From: an uncultured Lachnospiraceae bacterium
GTDB lineage: Bacteria; Bacillota; Clostridia; Lachnospirales; Lachnospiraceae
Direction: 5' to 3'
Length of the DNA stretch: 64,000 bases
Assembly (NCBI GenBank): GCA_902801515.1
Contig: CADCII010000001.1
Span: forward strand, 62,001-126,000
Shown here: positions 1 to 9,587 of the stretch, one piece after another
How the letters are laid out: the number at the start of each line of letters is the position of its first letter
Position numbering within the stretch: position 1 is the first letter of the stretch
Notes under the pieces: model-generated
Seen by the model: only the letters and a program-made list of their open reading frames with translations
What the model was told of the DNA's origin: nothing
Database searches by the model: none
Program-made: the position numbers and the translations under genes

Positions 1-105
1 GTTATCGTGGAAGCGGCCGTATCAGGAAGTCTGTGACTTCAGTCATGGGAACTTCAAGGAAACTTGTCTAACTGTATAATTGTTCGGTTATCAGAATAAC
101 TTTAA
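1..105. other. left edge, no assignable gene
   Basis: No complete gene lies here. Two plus-strand frames are open from the left edge, one to a stop at 69-71 and one to a stop at 77-79, so the 3' tail of an upstream gene may be present. The remaining 20 to 25 residues are too few to identify. A TATAAT hexamer at 75-80 has no convincing -35 partner. Confidence 0.3.
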
Positions 106-134
106 TTGACTTTTCTGATGGCGTCCGCTATTAT
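106..134 (+). promoter_or_regulatory. sigma-A promoter of glyA
   Basis: TTGACT (106-111) and TATTAT (129-134) are separated by 17 bp, each one base from consensus. Transcription would start near 141 and give a leader of about 60 nt before the glyA ATG at 202. The leader is too short for a large riboswitch. It holds a small ACTTC/GAAGT hairpin around 151-165. Confidence 0.7.
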
Positions 135-201
135 TGCTGAGGTTCTTACGACTTCATTCAGAAGTACAGAGACTTCAACAAGAAAAGGAGATTCATTTTT
201 T

Positions 202-1440
202 ATGTATTCAATCGAAGATGTCAGGAAGGAAGATCCGCAGATCGCAGAGCTGATCGAGGCAGAGGTCAGAAGACAGAACAGCCATATTGAACTGATCGCT
301 TCTGAAAACTGGGTATCACATGCTGTCATGGCAGCTATGGGAAGCCCTCTTACGAATAAATATGCGGAAGGACTTCCGAAACGTCGTTTTTACGGTGGAT
401 GCAGTGTTGTCGATGATATCGAGAATATCGCGAGGGAAAGAGCCAAAGAGCTGTTCGGATGCACGTGGGCTAATGTACAGCCGCACTCCGGCGCACAGGC
501 AAACATGGCTGTGGAATTCGCGCTTCTGCAGCAAGGCGACACATACATGGGAATGAATCTTTTTGAAGGAGGACATCTCTCTCACGGAAGCCCCGCGAAC
601 TTCTCCGGAACTTATTTCAATGTTGTTCCCTATGGCGTCAGGGAAGATGGCTTCATCGATTATGATGAGGTGGAACGTATCGCGAAAGAGTGCAGACCGA
701 AGCTGATCATCTGCGGAGCCAGCGCTTACGGAAGGACCATAGACTTCAAGAGATTCCGCGAGATCGCGGATGAAGTTGGCGCGTACCTGCTGGCGGACAT
801 CGCACACATTGCAGGTCTTGTAGCTACCGGAGTACATCCGAGCCCATTCCCTTATGCCCATGTTGTGACGACCACAACTCATAAGACTCTCCGCGGACCG
901 CGCGGCGGCATGATCCTGTCGACTGCAGAGTTCGGCAAGGAACATAAGCTCAACAGAGGCGTGTTCCCGGGAATCCAGGGCGGACCGCTGGAGCATGTGA
1001 TCGCGGCAAAGGCTGTCTGCTTCAAGGAAGCGATGCAGCCTGAATTCAAAGAATACTGCGAGCAGATCGTGAAGAATGCCAAAGTCCTCGCAGACGGACT
1101 GATGAAGAGAGGCATCGATATCGTGTCCGGCGGTACGGACAATCATCTGATGCTGGTTGACCTGAGATCGGTCGGCAAGACCGGCGCTGAGATAGAAGAG
1201 GCGCTGGATGCGATCGGTATCACAGCCAACAAGAACACGGTGCCGAGGGACCCGCAGAGTGCGCTTGTGACCAGCGGACTGCGTCTCGGAACGCCGGCGG
1301 CAACAACCAGAGGACTGAAGGAAGAAGACTTCGAACAGATTGCGGAAGTCATCGCGACTGTCATCAAGGAAGGTGACGCGAAAGCTGATTACTGCAGACA
1401 GATCATCCAGGGAATCGTGGAGAAGTATCCGCTCAGCTGA
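202..1440 (+). CDS. glyA: serine hydroxymethyltransferase
   Basis: PLP enzyme that interconverts serine and glycine while loading tetrahydrofolate with a one-carbon unit in the cytoplasm. The 412-residue length is normal for the family. The PLP lysine is K228 in [15 protein letters not shown], and the substrate-loop motif SGAQAN and the [10 protein letters not shown] strand are intact. I start at ATG 202 because AAAGGAG (184-190) precedes it at good distance and the protein then begins like other GlyA proteins; the same frame stays open upstream to 106 but lies inside the promoter. It is monocistronic by appearance: its own promoter upstream and a hairpin terminator at 1525. Confidence 0.96.
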   Translation: MYSIEDVRKEDPQIAELIEAEVRRQNSHIELIASENWVSHAVMAAMGSPLTNKYAEGLPKRRFYGGCSVVDDIENIARERAKELFGCTWANVQPHSGAQANMAVEFALLQQGDTYMGMNLFEGGHLSHGSPANFSGTYFNVVPYGVREDGFIDYDEVERIAKECRPKLIICGASAYGRTIDFKRFREIADEVGAYLLADIAHIAGLVATGVHPSPFPYAHVVTTTTHKTLRGPRGGMILSTAEFGKEHKLNRGVFPGIQGGPLEHVIAAKAVCFKEAMQPEFKEYCEQIVKNAKVLADGLMKRGIDIVSGGTDNHLMLVDLRSVGKTGAEIEEALDAIGITANKNTVPRDPQSALVTSGLRLGTPAATTRGLKEEDFEQIAEVIATVIKEGDAKADYCRQIIQGIVEKYPLS

Positions 1441-1524
1441 GAATACCCCTGAACGTGCCTGGGTGCAGTATTGCCGGGGCAGAACAGGCAGCCGGAACGG
1501 AATTGAGAAAAAGACATGCATTAT

Positions 1525-1562
1525 AACAGTACAGCGGCAGGATATGTCCGCTGTACTGTTTT
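1525..1562 (+). terminator. rho-independent terminator after glyA
   Basis: A perfect 13-bp stem (1525-1537 with 1548-1560) around a 10-nt loop ends in a short T run (1559-1562). It lies 85 bp after the glyA stop. Confidence 0.75.
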
Positions 1563-1640
1563 GACATAAATACTGCTTTGCTCTTCATTACGTATATGCT
1601 GCTTTTCTCCGCTCTGCACGCATGAAGCCATGCAGCCATT

Positions 1641-1669
1641 TTGACAGTCTATGCCCTTTTTGCTATAGT
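1641..1669 (+). promoter_or_regulatory. sigma-A promoter of the GT2-GtrA gene
   Basis: Consensus TTGACA (1641-1646), 17 bp, then TATAGT (1664-1669). The next start codon is the ATG at 1722, behind AAGGAGG, so this is a strong, well-placed promoter. Confidence 0.75.
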
Positions 1670-1721
1670 TAAAATACTGAAACAGCATGTAATGACAGAG
1701 TTGATGAAAGGAGGTAAGGAT

Positions 1722-2918
1722 ATGGGAACAAACGCTGTTATCGTTATCCCTGCCCTGAATCCGCCTTCATCGCTTGTGGGTTATGTAGGCAGTCTTATGG
1801 ATCGCGGCTTTTCCAGGTTCATTGTAGTCAATGACGGAAGCCGGACGGACAAGCTGCCTGTTTTTATGAAGTTAAAACGTCTGGGCGCTGTGGTGGTCGA
1901 CCATGAGATGAACATGGGACAGGGAGCCTCCCTGCGCACCGGATTTCAATATTATCTGGACCATTACCAGGGTGAATCAGACGGTGTGATCACGCTGAAT
2001 GCAGACCGCCAGATCTATCCGGAGGATGTGGCGAAGATTGCTTCCTCTCTGCACAATGAGCAGGCAATGGGATCTTTCGCTCTGGTCGTCGGGACACGCG
2101 ACCTTAACGGAAAACTGGTCGGAGACTACGACTACCGCATGGGCGGGATTATGAAGCTTCTCTATCATATGCTGATGGGCGTGCGCCTCAATGACCCGCT
2201 GTCAGGCGTGCTCGGCATTCCGGACCTGCGGGTGCGCCAGTGTGCTGACATAGAAGGAGACGGGTATGCTTACGTGACATCTGTGACGATGTCATTTGAA
2301 AAGATCGGATTTCTGCAGGTACCGGTCGAATATGTGCAGTATGAAGAGGGAGTGGAGAAAAACTTCCGTAAGGTCTCAGATACGATCCGTATCCTGTATA
2401 CGATCTTCAAGAAATTCATCCTCTACTCGATCACTTCGGTCAGTGCGTCGATACTGGACGTTATCATGTTCAGTATATTTACAGGGATCACATTCAGAGG
2501 CAATCCGTTCGCGATCCTGTACGCTACGATTCTTGCAAGACTTATATCTGCTTCGGCCAACTATATACTGACGAAGCATTTCGTGTTTCATTTCAAGTCC
2601 GATTCGGCACAGGGCAGTACAAAGAGTGCCGGCGCGTTTATGATCCTGTCAGCTGCGCAGTGTCTGTGTTCAGCGTTCGCGGTCAGCGCGATGAAGGCGC
2701 TGCTGGGAGGCAATGCCGTCGGATTCAAGGTACTGGTGGATATGACGCTGTTCTTTGTCAGTTACAAACTGCAGCATAAATACATATTCAAAGACGACAG
2801 GAAGAAGGAAGACGCGGAGCTGGAGGAGCAGAAGAAAATTGCTCAGAAACATGCGCAGGAAGAGGAACTGGTCCCGGTACAGATACAGGAAGGTCAGAAC
2901 AGTCCGGACCGGGCGTGA
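1722..2918 (+). CDS. GT2 glycosyltransferase fused to a GtrA-like membrane domain
   Basis: A 398-residue two-domain protein. Residues 1 to about 230 form a family 2 glycosyltransferase of the dolichol-phosphate-mannose-synthase type: VVNDGS (35-40), NMGQGASLRTG (64-74) and an NADRQ motif (93-97) where relatives usually have DADGQ. From about residue 240 a GtrA-like four-helix domain follows, with the typical ANYILTKHFVFH segment, then a charged Lys/Glu tail. Such proteins are expected to load undecaprenyl phosphate with a sugar and help flip it for cell-envelope decoration; the sugar is unknown. ATG 1722 is chosen because AAGGAGG lies at 1708-1714. It is flanked by its own promoter and terminator. 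Confidence 0.85.
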   Translation: MGTNAVIVIPALNPPSSLVGYVGSLMDRGFSRFIVVNDGSRTDKLPVFMKLKRLGAVVVDHEMNMGQGASLRTGFQYYLDHYQGESDGVITLNADRQIYPEDVAKIASSLHNEQAMGSFALVVGTRDLNGKLVGDYDYRMGGIMKLLYHMLMGVRLNDPLSGVLGIPDLRVRQCADIEGDGYAYVTSVTMSFEKIGFLQVPVEYVQYEEGVEKNFRKVSDTIRILYTIFKKFILYSITSVSASILDVIMFSIFTGITFRGNPFAILYATILARLISASANYILTKHFVFHFKSDSAQGSTKSAGAFMILSAAQCLCSAFAVSAMKALLGGNAVGFKVLVDMTLFFVSYKLQHKYIFKDDRKKEDAELEEQKKIAQKHAQEEELVPVQIQEGQNSPDRA

Positions 2919-2931
2919 ATATCAGATATGC

Positions 2932-2969
2932 AAGACAGCGGCTTACCGTCAGGTGAGCCGCTGTCTTTT
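2932..2969. terminator. bidirectional terminator
   Basis: A 14-bp stem (2934-2947 with 2952-2965, one G:T pair) with a GTCA loop is flanked by AA and TTTT. It serves the convergent genes ending at 2918 (plus) and 2974 (minus). Confidence 0.8.
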
Positions 2970-2973
2970 GCTG

Positions 2974-4308
2974 CTATATTTTGTTGGAGCGTACCCAGAT
3001 ATTCTGTCGGTCCGCTTCCCGGATCAGTTCGTCCCTGAACTGCGGATGGGCGATGGAGATCAGACGCTCCGCTCTCTCCCAGGTGGTGAGCCCGACCAGA
3101 TTAACGACGCCGTATTCAGTGACTATATAATAAGCCTGGCTTCTCGGATCGGTGATGATGTCTCCTGAAAAATGAGGCACGATGTTTGATTTCCGCTTCC
3201 CGCTGCGGTCTGTGAAGGAGGAGGTCATGCAGATAAATGACTTCCCGCCGCGGGAGATGGATGCTCCTGTCAGGAAATCGAGCTGGCCTCCTGTTCCGCT
3301 GATCTGCCGCTGCCCCACGCTCTCGGCACAGATCTGTCCGTACAGGTCTACAGCGATGCAGTTATTGATCGAGATCATATTGTCGATCTGGCCTATGATA
3401 TAAGGATCGTTGATATAGCTGAGCGGACAGGCCATGATGCCGGGATTGTTATTGACCCACTCATAGAGGGCTTTTGAACCGAACACCATGCCCGCGGCCC
3501 CCTTGCCCCGGTGCATCTGTATATTGCGGTTGGTGAGCCGGCCGGCTTTGTACAGTTCATAGTATGCATCCCCGCACAGTTCTGTGTGCATGCCCAGATC
3601 TTTCAGGTCAGATTCTGCAAGACGTTTTCCTATGATATTGGGCATGTTGCCGATTCCAAGCTGCAGGGTTGCTCCTGAAGGAATGTAGGGGATGATATGG
3701 TCCGCAATGAGCAGGTCTTCCTGGGACGGCGTGCCTGCAGGCAGCTCATGGAGCGGCGCATGCGCTCCTTCTACCACATAGTCTACCTCAGATATATGGA
3801 TGGTCTCGTCAAATCCCCCCAGTATGCGTGGGAGATTTTCATTTACCTCAACGATCACCAGATCCGCCTTCTCAAGGATCCCGCGGGCAACTCCTGTCGC
3901 GCAGGACAGGTTGAAGTAACCGTGTTCATCCATGGGGGTTACGCACATCATGGCGACGTTGACCGTCAGAAAATGCTTATAGTATTCCACGACCTGGCGG
4001 AAGATCATGGGGATGAAGTTGCACAGTCCCCGGTCGCTCAGTGACCTCTCATAGGCGGAGAAATGCCAGCTGTTGTATATGAAATGAGTTCTTGAAGGGT
4101 CGCACTCTGCTGCCTTGACAGGCCCGAACATCAGATTGCCGCGGATCTTGACATCTGTCAGTTCATCCCGCCTCTTAGCAAGAGCCTCGTCCAGCAGTGC
4201 CGGGAAACCAAGATTGGAAGTATAGTCTATCCAGTCCCCGCTTTTTACAACCTTGACAGCCTCATCGGGGGTCCTGAGTTTAGAGCGGTACTCGTCATAA
4301 ATATTCAT
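2974..4308 (-). CDS. acetyl-CoA hydrolase/transferase family CoA-transferase (butyryl-CoA:acetate or 4-hydroxybutyrate type)
   Basis: Class I CoA-transferase that moves CoA between short acyl groups through a glutamyl-CoA thioester. The 444-residue protein has the family landmarks VEVNENLPRILGG, LQLGIGNMPN, GMHTE with the expected catalytic Glu at 243, and SGTGGQLDFLTGASISRGG, the signature of butyryl-CoA:acetate and 4-hydroxybutyrate CoA-transferases of Clostridia. ATG 4308 is chosen because GAGGAA precedes it and the N-terminus (MNIYDEYR) then aligns with the family; the frame opens 7 codons earlier. It lies 54 bp downstream of the DUF402 gene on the same strand, probably one transcript. 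Exact acyl preference cannot be read from sequence. Confidence 0.88.
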   Translation of the reverse strand: MNIYDEYRSKLRTPDEAVKVVKSGDWIDYTSNLGFPALLDEALAKRRDELTDVKIRGNLMFGPVKAAECDPSRTHFIYNSWHFSAYERSLSDRGLCNFIPMIFRQVVEYYKHFLTVNVAMMCVTPMDEHGYFNLSCATGVARGILEKADLVIVEVNENLPRILGGFDETIHISEVDYVVEGAHAPLHELPAGTPSQEDLLIADHIIPYIPSGATLQLGIGNMPNIIGKRLAESDLKDLGMHTELCGDAYYELYKAGRLTNRNIQMHRGKGAAGMVFGSKALYEWVNNNPGIMACPLSYINDPYIIGQIDNMISINNCIAVDLYGQICAESVGQRQISGTGGQLDFLTGASISRGGKSFICMTSSFTDRSGKRKSNIVPHFSGDIITDPRSQAYYIVTEYGVVNLVGLTTWERAERLISIAHPQFRDELIREADRQNIWVRSNKI

Positions 4309-4362
4309 ACAGTTCCTCGTTCCGTGCACAGGGTGTCAGAAGAAATAAAAAAGACCGCGGAC

Positions 4363-4872
4363 TCAGGAGAGCCTGCGATCGATTTCTTCTGCGGAGTTGA
4401 CATATTTCTGTAGAGTATCAAAAGCTCCCTTATATATGATCGTGAGCAGCCGGTCCAGGTGACGCAGGGCTGCCTGCAGTTCTTCAGGTGTGATCTTGCG
4501 GTCTCTCTGGGCGTCGGCCAGTTCATCGAGGTCGACGACACGGACTCGGCCGTCCGGGTAGACGACTACATCCGCAAGCAGGTCAGTGAAAATGTAGGTG
4601 TCGACCCCGTCTTCAACGGTCTTTTCGGTCTTGATGATATCGCAGTACCAGCTGATCAGTTTGTCTTCATGGTCATAGAACTTGCTGACTTTGAAACCCC
4701 TCTCGAGAAAATAGCAGGAGTACCCGTGGGAGAGGGTCTTCTTGGGACGGATCGTGTTCCACTTCGTGATGATCACATCATTGTCCCGCTGAAGGAGAAT
4801 GTCATCCTTCAGAAAAACACATTCTTCAGGAATAATGCGTTTGCGGTAGAGCTTTAAACCTTCCATAAGCAT
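4363..4872 (-). CDS. DUF402 domain protein
   Basis: A 169-residue soluble protein of the DUF402 (FomD/YtqA-like) family. The core WYCDI, the DLLADVVVYPDGRVRVVD segment and the following DELADAQ are the conserved acidic strand-turn motifs; members studied elsewhere are metal-dependent phosphohydrolases acting on nucleoside phosphates, but the substrate here is unknown. The start at 4872 follows AAGGAAG at short spacing; a second ATG lies two codons on. The gene is first in a minus-strand pair with the CoA-transferase and has a good promoter at 4935-4963. Confidence 0.8.
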   Translation of the reverse strand: MLMEGLKLYRKRIIPEECVFLKDDILLQRDNDVIITKWNTIRPKKTLSHGYSCYFLERGFKVSKFYDHEDKLISWYCDIIKTEKTVEDGVDTYIFTDLLADVVVYPDGRVRVVDLDELADAQRDRKITPEELQAALRHLDRLLTIIYKGAFDTLQKYVNSAEEIDRRLS

Positions 4873-4934
4873 AATCTTCCTTTGGTGTGAAACCCTGATG
4901 TCAGCCTTCTGCATACAACAAAAAAGTTATTACT

Positions 4935-4963
4935 ATTGTAGGATAACAGAATGGGTTTGTAAA
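4935..4963 (-). promoter_or_regulatory. promoter of the DUF402/CoA-transferase pair
   Basis: Read on the minus strand: TTTACA (4963-4958), 17 bp, TACAAT (4940-4935). Both hexamers are one base from consensus. Confidence 0.65.
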
Positions 4964-5030
4964 TCCGGGAAAAGGGAAAAAGATCACACATTTTTTGTGG
5001 ATTCTGCGCTCTTTCTCCGGGCTGTATCAC

Positions 5031-5060
5031 TTGCGGTATGCAGCAGCCTCGTGCTATGCT
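5031..5060 (+). promoter_or_regulatory. candidate promoter of galT
   Basis: TTGCGG (5031-5036), 18 bp, TATGCT (5055-5060), 83 bp upstream of the galT start. Both hexamers are 4 of 6 matches, so this is only a candidate. Confidence 0.4.
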
Positions 5061-5143
5061 GTTACGGAAACTGTCCGGGCGCGGAAAACAGTGCTTTCGG
5101 GCAGTCTGCCTGTGAGAAAACATGAAAGGATAATAGGACAGAT

Positions 5144-6679
5144 ATGGTACAGGATGCGGTGGCCGGACTGATCCGGTATGCCCTTGCGGCAGAACTGATC
5201 AAAGAGGAAGATGCAGTTTTCAGCGCGAACCAGCTGCTGGAGGCGCTTCATATAGATGTTCTGGATGAGGAAGCGGAGGAGTCAATCCTCTCATTTGATC
5301 CGGAAGGCAAGGATCTTACGGGAGAACTTCCGCAGATTCTGGATGAACTGTGTGATTATGCTGTCGAAACTGGCCTGATCCCGCAGGACAGTGTTACGTA
5401 CCGCGATCTGTTTGATACAAAACTGATGGGGATTCTGACCGCCAGACCTTCAGAGGTCACGGCCAGGTTCCGGCAGATCCTCTCAGAAGAGGGGCAGACC
5501 GCTGCCACGGACTGGTACTATAAATTCAGCCAGGATACAAATTATATCCGCCGTGACCGTATCGCGAAGGATATGCGCTGGCTTGCGCCGACTGAGTACG
5601 GCGACCTTGACATTACGATCAACCTGAGCAAGCCGGAGAAGGATCCGAAAGCGATCGCTGCCGCAAGGCTTGCGAAGCAGACAGCCTATCCCAAGTGCCA
5701 GCTGTGCTATGAGAATGTCGGATATGCCGGGAGGGTGGATCATCCCGCAAGGGAGAATCACCGTGTTATCCCGGTCACCATAGACGGGCAGCCCTGGTGT
5801 CTGCAGTATTCTCCCTACGTTTATTACAATGAGCACTGCATCGTGTTTAACAGCCGCCATGTGCCGATGATCATAGACCGCAGTGCTTTCCGCAAGCTGT
5901 TTGACTTCGTATCACAGTTCCCGCACTATTTCGTGGGGTCAAACGCAGATCTTCCGATCGTCGGAGGAAGTATTCTCGCGCATGAGCATTTCCAGGGCGG
6001 TCACTATGAATTTGCCATGGCGAAAGCTCCGGTTGAGAGCCCGCTTTCATTTGCAGGCTTCGAAGACGTGAAGGCAGGGATCGTGAAATGGCCGATGTCG
6101 GTGATCCGTCTGAGCGGGCCTGATACATCGAGAATAGTCGATCTGGCAGACAGGATCCTTGGAGCGTGGCGCGGTTATACCGATGAGGATGCGTTCATTT
6201 TTGCCGAGACGGAGGGAGAGAAGCACAACACGATCACGCCGATCGCCAGGAAGCGCGGGGAGAACTATGAGCTTGATCTGGTCCTTCGCAATAATATCAC
6301 TACCCCGGAACATCCGCTTGGCGTCTATCATCCGCATGCTTCTCTGCACCACATCAAGAAGGAGAACATCGGCCTGATCGAGGTCATGGGATGTGCGATC
6401 CTTCCCGCCAGACTGAAGACGGAGATGGCGGATCTGAAGAGAGCAGTACTGGATGGAAACGATTACCGCACGGACGAAACGCTTGTGAAACATGCGGACT
6501 GGATGGATGATATCAGATCGAGATATGACGATCTGAATGAGACGAATATTGACAGTGTTCTGCAGAAGGAGATCGGCATCGTATTCGCGAAGGTACTGGA
6601 GGATGCCGGCGTTTACAAGCGCAGCGAAGAGGGGAATGCTGCATTCCTGCGTTTCGTGGACTATGTAAACAGAACTTGA
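5144..6679 (+). CDS. galT: UDP-glucose--hexose-1-phosphate uridylyltransferase, class II
   Basis: Leloir pathway enzyme that exchanges UMP between UDP-glucose and galactose-1-phosphate. The 511-residue size and the motifs NADLPIVGGSILAHEHFQGG and GVYHPHASLHHIKKENIG identify the Firmicutes class II GalT rather than the shorter E. coli type. The His-Glu-His-Phe-Gln stretch contains the nucleotidyl-transfer histidine. The start ATG follows AGGA at 5 bp. No galK or galE lies beside it; the next gene is proS, 62 bp downstream, and no terminator separates them, so read-through into proS is possible. Confidence 0.93.
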   Translation: MVQDAVAGLIRYALAAELIKEEDAVFSANQLLEALHIDVLDEEAEESILSFDPEGKDLTGELPQILDELCDYAVETGLIPQDSVTYRDLFDTKLMGILTARPSEVTARFRQILSEEGQTAATDWYYKFSQDTNYIRRDRIAKDMRWLAPTEYGDLDITINLSKPEKDPKAIAAARLAKQTAYPKCQLCYENVGYAGRVDHPARENHRVIPVTIDGQPWCLQYSPYVYYNEHCIVFNSRHVPMIIDRSAFRKLFDFVSQFPHYFVGSNADLPIVGGSILAHEHFQGGHYEFAMAKAPVESPLSFAGFEDVKAGIVKWPMSVIRLSGPDTSRIVDLADRILGAWRGYTDEDAFIFAETEGEKHNTITPIARKRGENYELDLVLRNNITTPEHPLGVYHPHASLHHIKKENIGLIEVMGCAILPARLKTEMADLKRAVLDGNDYRTDETLVKHADWMDDIRSRYDDLNETNIDSVLQKEIGIVFAKVLEDAGVYKRSEEGNAAFLRFVDYVNRT

Positions 6680-6741
6680 CGGAAAATGCCGAATTGGGTA
6701 ACATCTCAGTGGCAGTTTAATCACAGTAAGGAGAATGCGTC

Positions 6742-8184
6742 ATGGCTAAGGATAAAAAGTTTGTGGAAGAGATCACTTCGATGGAAGTTGATTTTGCCCA
6801 GTGGTATACAGATGTTGTCAAAAAGGCGGAACTGACCGGTTACACACAGGTTAAGGGCTGCATGGTCATCAAACCGGCGGGTTACGCGATCTGGGAGAAT
6901 ATCCAGGCAGAACTGGACCGCAGGTTCAAGGAAACTGGTGTGGAGAATGTCTATCTTCCTCTGCTGATCCCGGAGAGCCTGCTTCAGAAGGAGAAGGACC
7001 ATGTGGAAGGATTCGCTCCGGAAGTGGCGTGGGTTACCCATGGCGGGACAGAAGAACTGGAAGAGCGTATGTGCGTCAGACCGACTTCAGAGACGCTGTT
7101 TTCAGATTTCTATTCCAGGGATGTGCATTCTTACAGGGATCTGCCGAAGGTCTACAATCAGTGGTGCTCAGTCCTGCGCTGGGAGAAAACGACAAGACCG
7201 TTCCTGCGCTCCAGAGAATTCCTGTGGCAGGAAGGACACACCGTCCATGCAACTGCTGAGGAAGCCGAAGAGAGAACGATCCAGATGCTGAATGTGTATG
7301 CGGATTTTTCTGAAGAATTCCTCGCGATCCCGGTCGTACGCGGCAAAAAGACGGATAAAGAGAAGTTTGCAGGCGCTGTCGCAACCTATACGATCGAGGC
7401 ACTGATGCATGACGGCAAAGCCCTGCAGTGCGGAACCAGCCATAACTTCGGAGACGGGTTCGCGCGTGCGTTTGAGATCCAGTATGTAAGTAAGGACAAT
7501 AAACCGGAATACTGCCACCAGACTTCCTGGGGTATGACGACCCGCATGATCGGCGCGATCATCATGGTACACGGAGATGACAGCGGACTGAAACTGCCGC
7601 CGAGAGTGGCGCCTGTCCAGGCAATGGTCATCCCGATCCAGCAGAAGAAGGAAGGCGTTCTGGATAAGGCCTGCGAACTGAAGGATGCTCTGTGTGCTGC
7701 CGGGATCCGCGCGAGGCTGGATGATTCGGACAAGAGTCCGGGATGGAAGTTCTCCGACCAGGAGATGAGAGGAATTCCCGTGCGCCTGGAGATCGGCCCG
7801 AAGGATATCGAGCAGGGACAGTGTGTGATCGTCCGCAGAGATACCCGCGAGAAGATCGTCGCGCCTCTTGATGGAATCGGAGCGAAGGTGCAGGAAGTTC
7901 TGGAACAGATCCAGAACGACATGTTCGAGACTGCGAAGAAACGCATGGAGAATATGACCTACACAGCTTCCACGAAGGAAGAATTCAAAGAGATTGCAGA
8001 CACGAAGCCCGGATTCATCCGTACGATGTGGTGCGGCGACCGCAAGTGTGAGGAAGAGATCAAGGATCAGCTGGGCGGCGTGACCAGCAGATGCATGCCG
8101 TTTAAGCAGGAACATCTGTCAGACACCTGTATCTGGTGCGGCAGGGAAGCAAAGACCATGATCTACTGGGGTAAGGCTTATTGA
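6742..8184 (+). CDS. proS: prolyl-tRNA synthetase, short archaeal/eukaryote-like type
   Basis: Class II aminoacyl-tRNA synthetase charging tRNA-Pro. At 480 residues it is the short ProRS form without the bacterial editing insertion. Class II motif 2 ([13 protein letters not shown]) and motif 3 region are present, and the C-terminal extension carries a four-cysteine zinc site (MWCGDRKC and CIWCG) followed by the conserved tail ending in a Tyr near the C-terminus. TAAGGAG at 6727-6733 supports ATG 6742. There is no T-box leader: only 62 bp separate it from galT. Confidence 0.95.
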   Translation: MAKDKKFVEEITSMEVDFAQWYTDVVKKAELTGYTQVKGCMVIKPAGYAIWENIQAELDRRFKETGVENVYLPLLIPESLLQKEKDHVEGFAPEVAWVTHGGTEELEERMCVRPTSETLFSDFYSRDVHSYRDLPKVYNQWCSVLRWEKTTRPFLRSREFLWQEGHTVHATAEEAEERTIQMLNVYADFSEEFLAIPVVRGKKTDKEKFAGAVATYTIEALMHDGKALQCGTSHNFGDGFARAFEIQYVSKDNKPEYCHQTSWGMTTRMIGAIIMVHGDDSGLKLPPRVAPVQAMVIPIQQKKEGVLDKACELKDALCAAGIRARLDDSDKSPGWKFSDQEMRGIPVRLEIGPKDIEQGQCVIVRRDTREKIVAPLDGIGAKVQEVLEQIQNDMFETAKKRMENMTYTASTKEEFKEIADTKPGFIRTMWCGDRKCEEEIKDQLGGVTSRCMPFKQEHLSDTCIWCGREAKTMIYWGKAY

Positions 8185-8221
8185 CAGTGGAAGACCGCCA
8201 AAGCGGCTGCACGGTCAGGCG

Positions 8222-8294
8222 CAAGTACGCCGATGTCGTACTTGAATAAAAAGAGACAGCGAGGCCTCAGTCCGGACAGGACTGAGGCCCGCTT
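8222..8294 (+). terminator. tandem hairpins after proS
   Basis: An 8-bp stem (8222-8229 with 8237-8244) followed by AATAAAAA, then an 11-bp GC-rich stem (8263-8273 with 8279-8289) followed by CGCTTT. T runs are short, so termination may be partial. The second hairpin ends 20 bp before the next gene. Confidence 0.5.
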
Positions 8295-8308
8295 TGATCT
8301 GAGGGTTT

Positions 8309-9211
8309 ATGAATAAAGAGAGATTATTCCGGCTGAGACAGTCACTGCTTCTTCTTGCCACGGCAGGTATCTGGGGCGTCGCGTTTGTCGCGCAGAGCGT
8401 CGGCATGGAGCATGTCGGTCCGTTCACATTTATAGCAGTCAGGTTTGCGCTCGGCGCTCTGACTCTTGTTCCTGTGATCCTGCTGCAGAACAGACAGTCT
8501 CACAAAGGAGCGGTCCGTGAAGGGGAAATGACTGACAGGCGTGCAAGATCCGGCAGGGTTCTGTGGACCGGTGGTATCCTGTGCGGAACCGCCCTGATGA
8601 TAGCATCCTCACTGCAGCAGTTCGGGATTATGCGTACGACGGTGGGAAAGGCGGGCTTTATCACAGCCATGTATATCATCATCGTCCCCATCCTGGGAAT
8701 CTTCACGAAGCGGAAGATCCGTCCTCACATATGGCTGTGTGTGCTGATTGCAGTCGCCGGTCTCTATCTGCTGAGCATGAACGGCTCATTTGTACTGCAG
8801 GACGGCGATGCCCTGTGTCTTGCCTGTGCTTTTGTATTTGCAGTGCAGATAATGCTGATAGATCATTTTGTAGACAGAGCAGACGGGGTGCGGCTGTCTG
8901 CAATACAGTTTCTGACCGCTTCTGTGCTCGGAACCGTGATGATGCTCATCTTTGAGAAGCCGTCATGGACTGCCGTCCAGAACGCGGGAATCCCGATCCT
9001 GTATACGGGCATCATGAGCTCGGGCGTTGCATATACACTTCAGATCATCGGACAGAGAGGGCTTAACCCGACGATCGCCTCTCTGATCATGAGCCTTGAA
9101 TCCGTGATCGCGGCAGTCGCGGGATTTTTATTTCTTCATCAGATTTTTACCGGAAGAGAGCTTGCAGGGTGTATACTTATGGCAGCAGCCATAGTTCTGG
9201 CTCAGCTGTAA
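8309..9211 (+). CDS. EamA/DMT family transporter
   Basis: A 300-residue integral membrane protein with about ten hydrophobic segments in two homologous halves, the pattern of drug/metabolite transporters. The N-terminal WGVAFVAQSVGMEHVGPFTFIAVRF and C-terminal SLESVIAAVAGFLFLHQ are typical EamA motifs. A cytoplasmic basic loop lies around residues 55-80. The substrate is unknown; relatives export amino acids or metabolites. ATG 8309 follows GAGGG. It is 25 bp upstream of the PII-like gene and probably shares its transcript. Confidence 0.85.
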   Translation: MNKERLFRLRQSLLLLATAGIWGVAFVAQSVGMEHVGPFTFIAVRFALGALTLVPVILLQNRQSHKGAVREGEMTDRRARSGRVLWTGGILCGTALMIASSLQQFGIMRTTVGKAGFITAMYIIIVPILGIFTKRKIRPHIWLCVLIAVAGLYLLSMNGSFVLQDGDALCLACAFVFAVQIMLIDHFVDRADGVRLSAIQFLTASVLGTVMMLIFEKPSWTAVQNAGIPILYTGIMSSGVAYTLQIIGQRGLNPTIASLIMSLESVIAAVAGFLFLHQIFTGRELAGCILMAAAIVLAQL

Positions 9212-9236
9212 GAATGAAACGGAGGAATCGACCGAT

Positions 9237-9587
9237 ATGGATATGAAACTGGTAGTGATCGTACTGAACAAGATCGAGTGCCTTGAAGATCTTCTTAAGG
9301 AATTCGCAGACCGCGGCCTTCCGGGGGCAACGATCCTGCAGTCCCACGGGATGATGCAGGAACTGGGAGTGGATTCCCAGATGCATTTCATGCTTTCTCT
9401 GAGAAATATCCTCAATCCGGAACACAGGGAAAACCGCACAATATTTATGGCCGCACCTGGATCCAGCGTTCCGGACATTGTAGACGCCGTCAACAAAGTG
9501 ACAGGCGGGCTTCACAGGAGCGATACAGGAATACTGTTTACCGTACCCATTGATTTTATGACCGGTATCGAGGTGAATGGTTCATGA
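9237..9587 (+). CDS. PII-like small regulatory protein
   Basis: A 116-residue protein with the beta-alpha-beta / beta-alpha-beta pattern of the PII superfamily: first unit KLVVIVLNKIECLEDLLKEF, then a long loop (about residues 42-65) in place of the T-loop, then a second unit ending GILFTVPIDFMTGI, like the last strand of GlnB proteins. The uridylylated tyrosine of classical PII is absent. Its stop codon overlaps the start of the antiporter gene (ATGA at 9584-9587), which strongly suggests it binds and gates that transporter in response to a nucleotide or other ligand. The start may be ATG 9237 or ATG 9243. Confidence 0.72.
   Translation: MDMKLVVIVLNKIECLEDLLKEFADRGLPGATILQSHGMMQELGVDSQMHFMLSLRNILNPEHRENRTIFMAAPGSSVPDIVDAVNKVTGGLHRSDTGILFTVPIDFMTGIEVNGS

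Noticed and set aside
135-201. Possible folate or glycine riboswitch before glyA.
   Set aside because: The leader from the predicted start is about 60 nt with one small hairpin and none of the conserved riboswitch cores.
6680-6741. Possible T-box leader before proS.
   Set aside because: Only 62 bp separate galT and proS, too short for a T-box, and no terminator hairpin is present.
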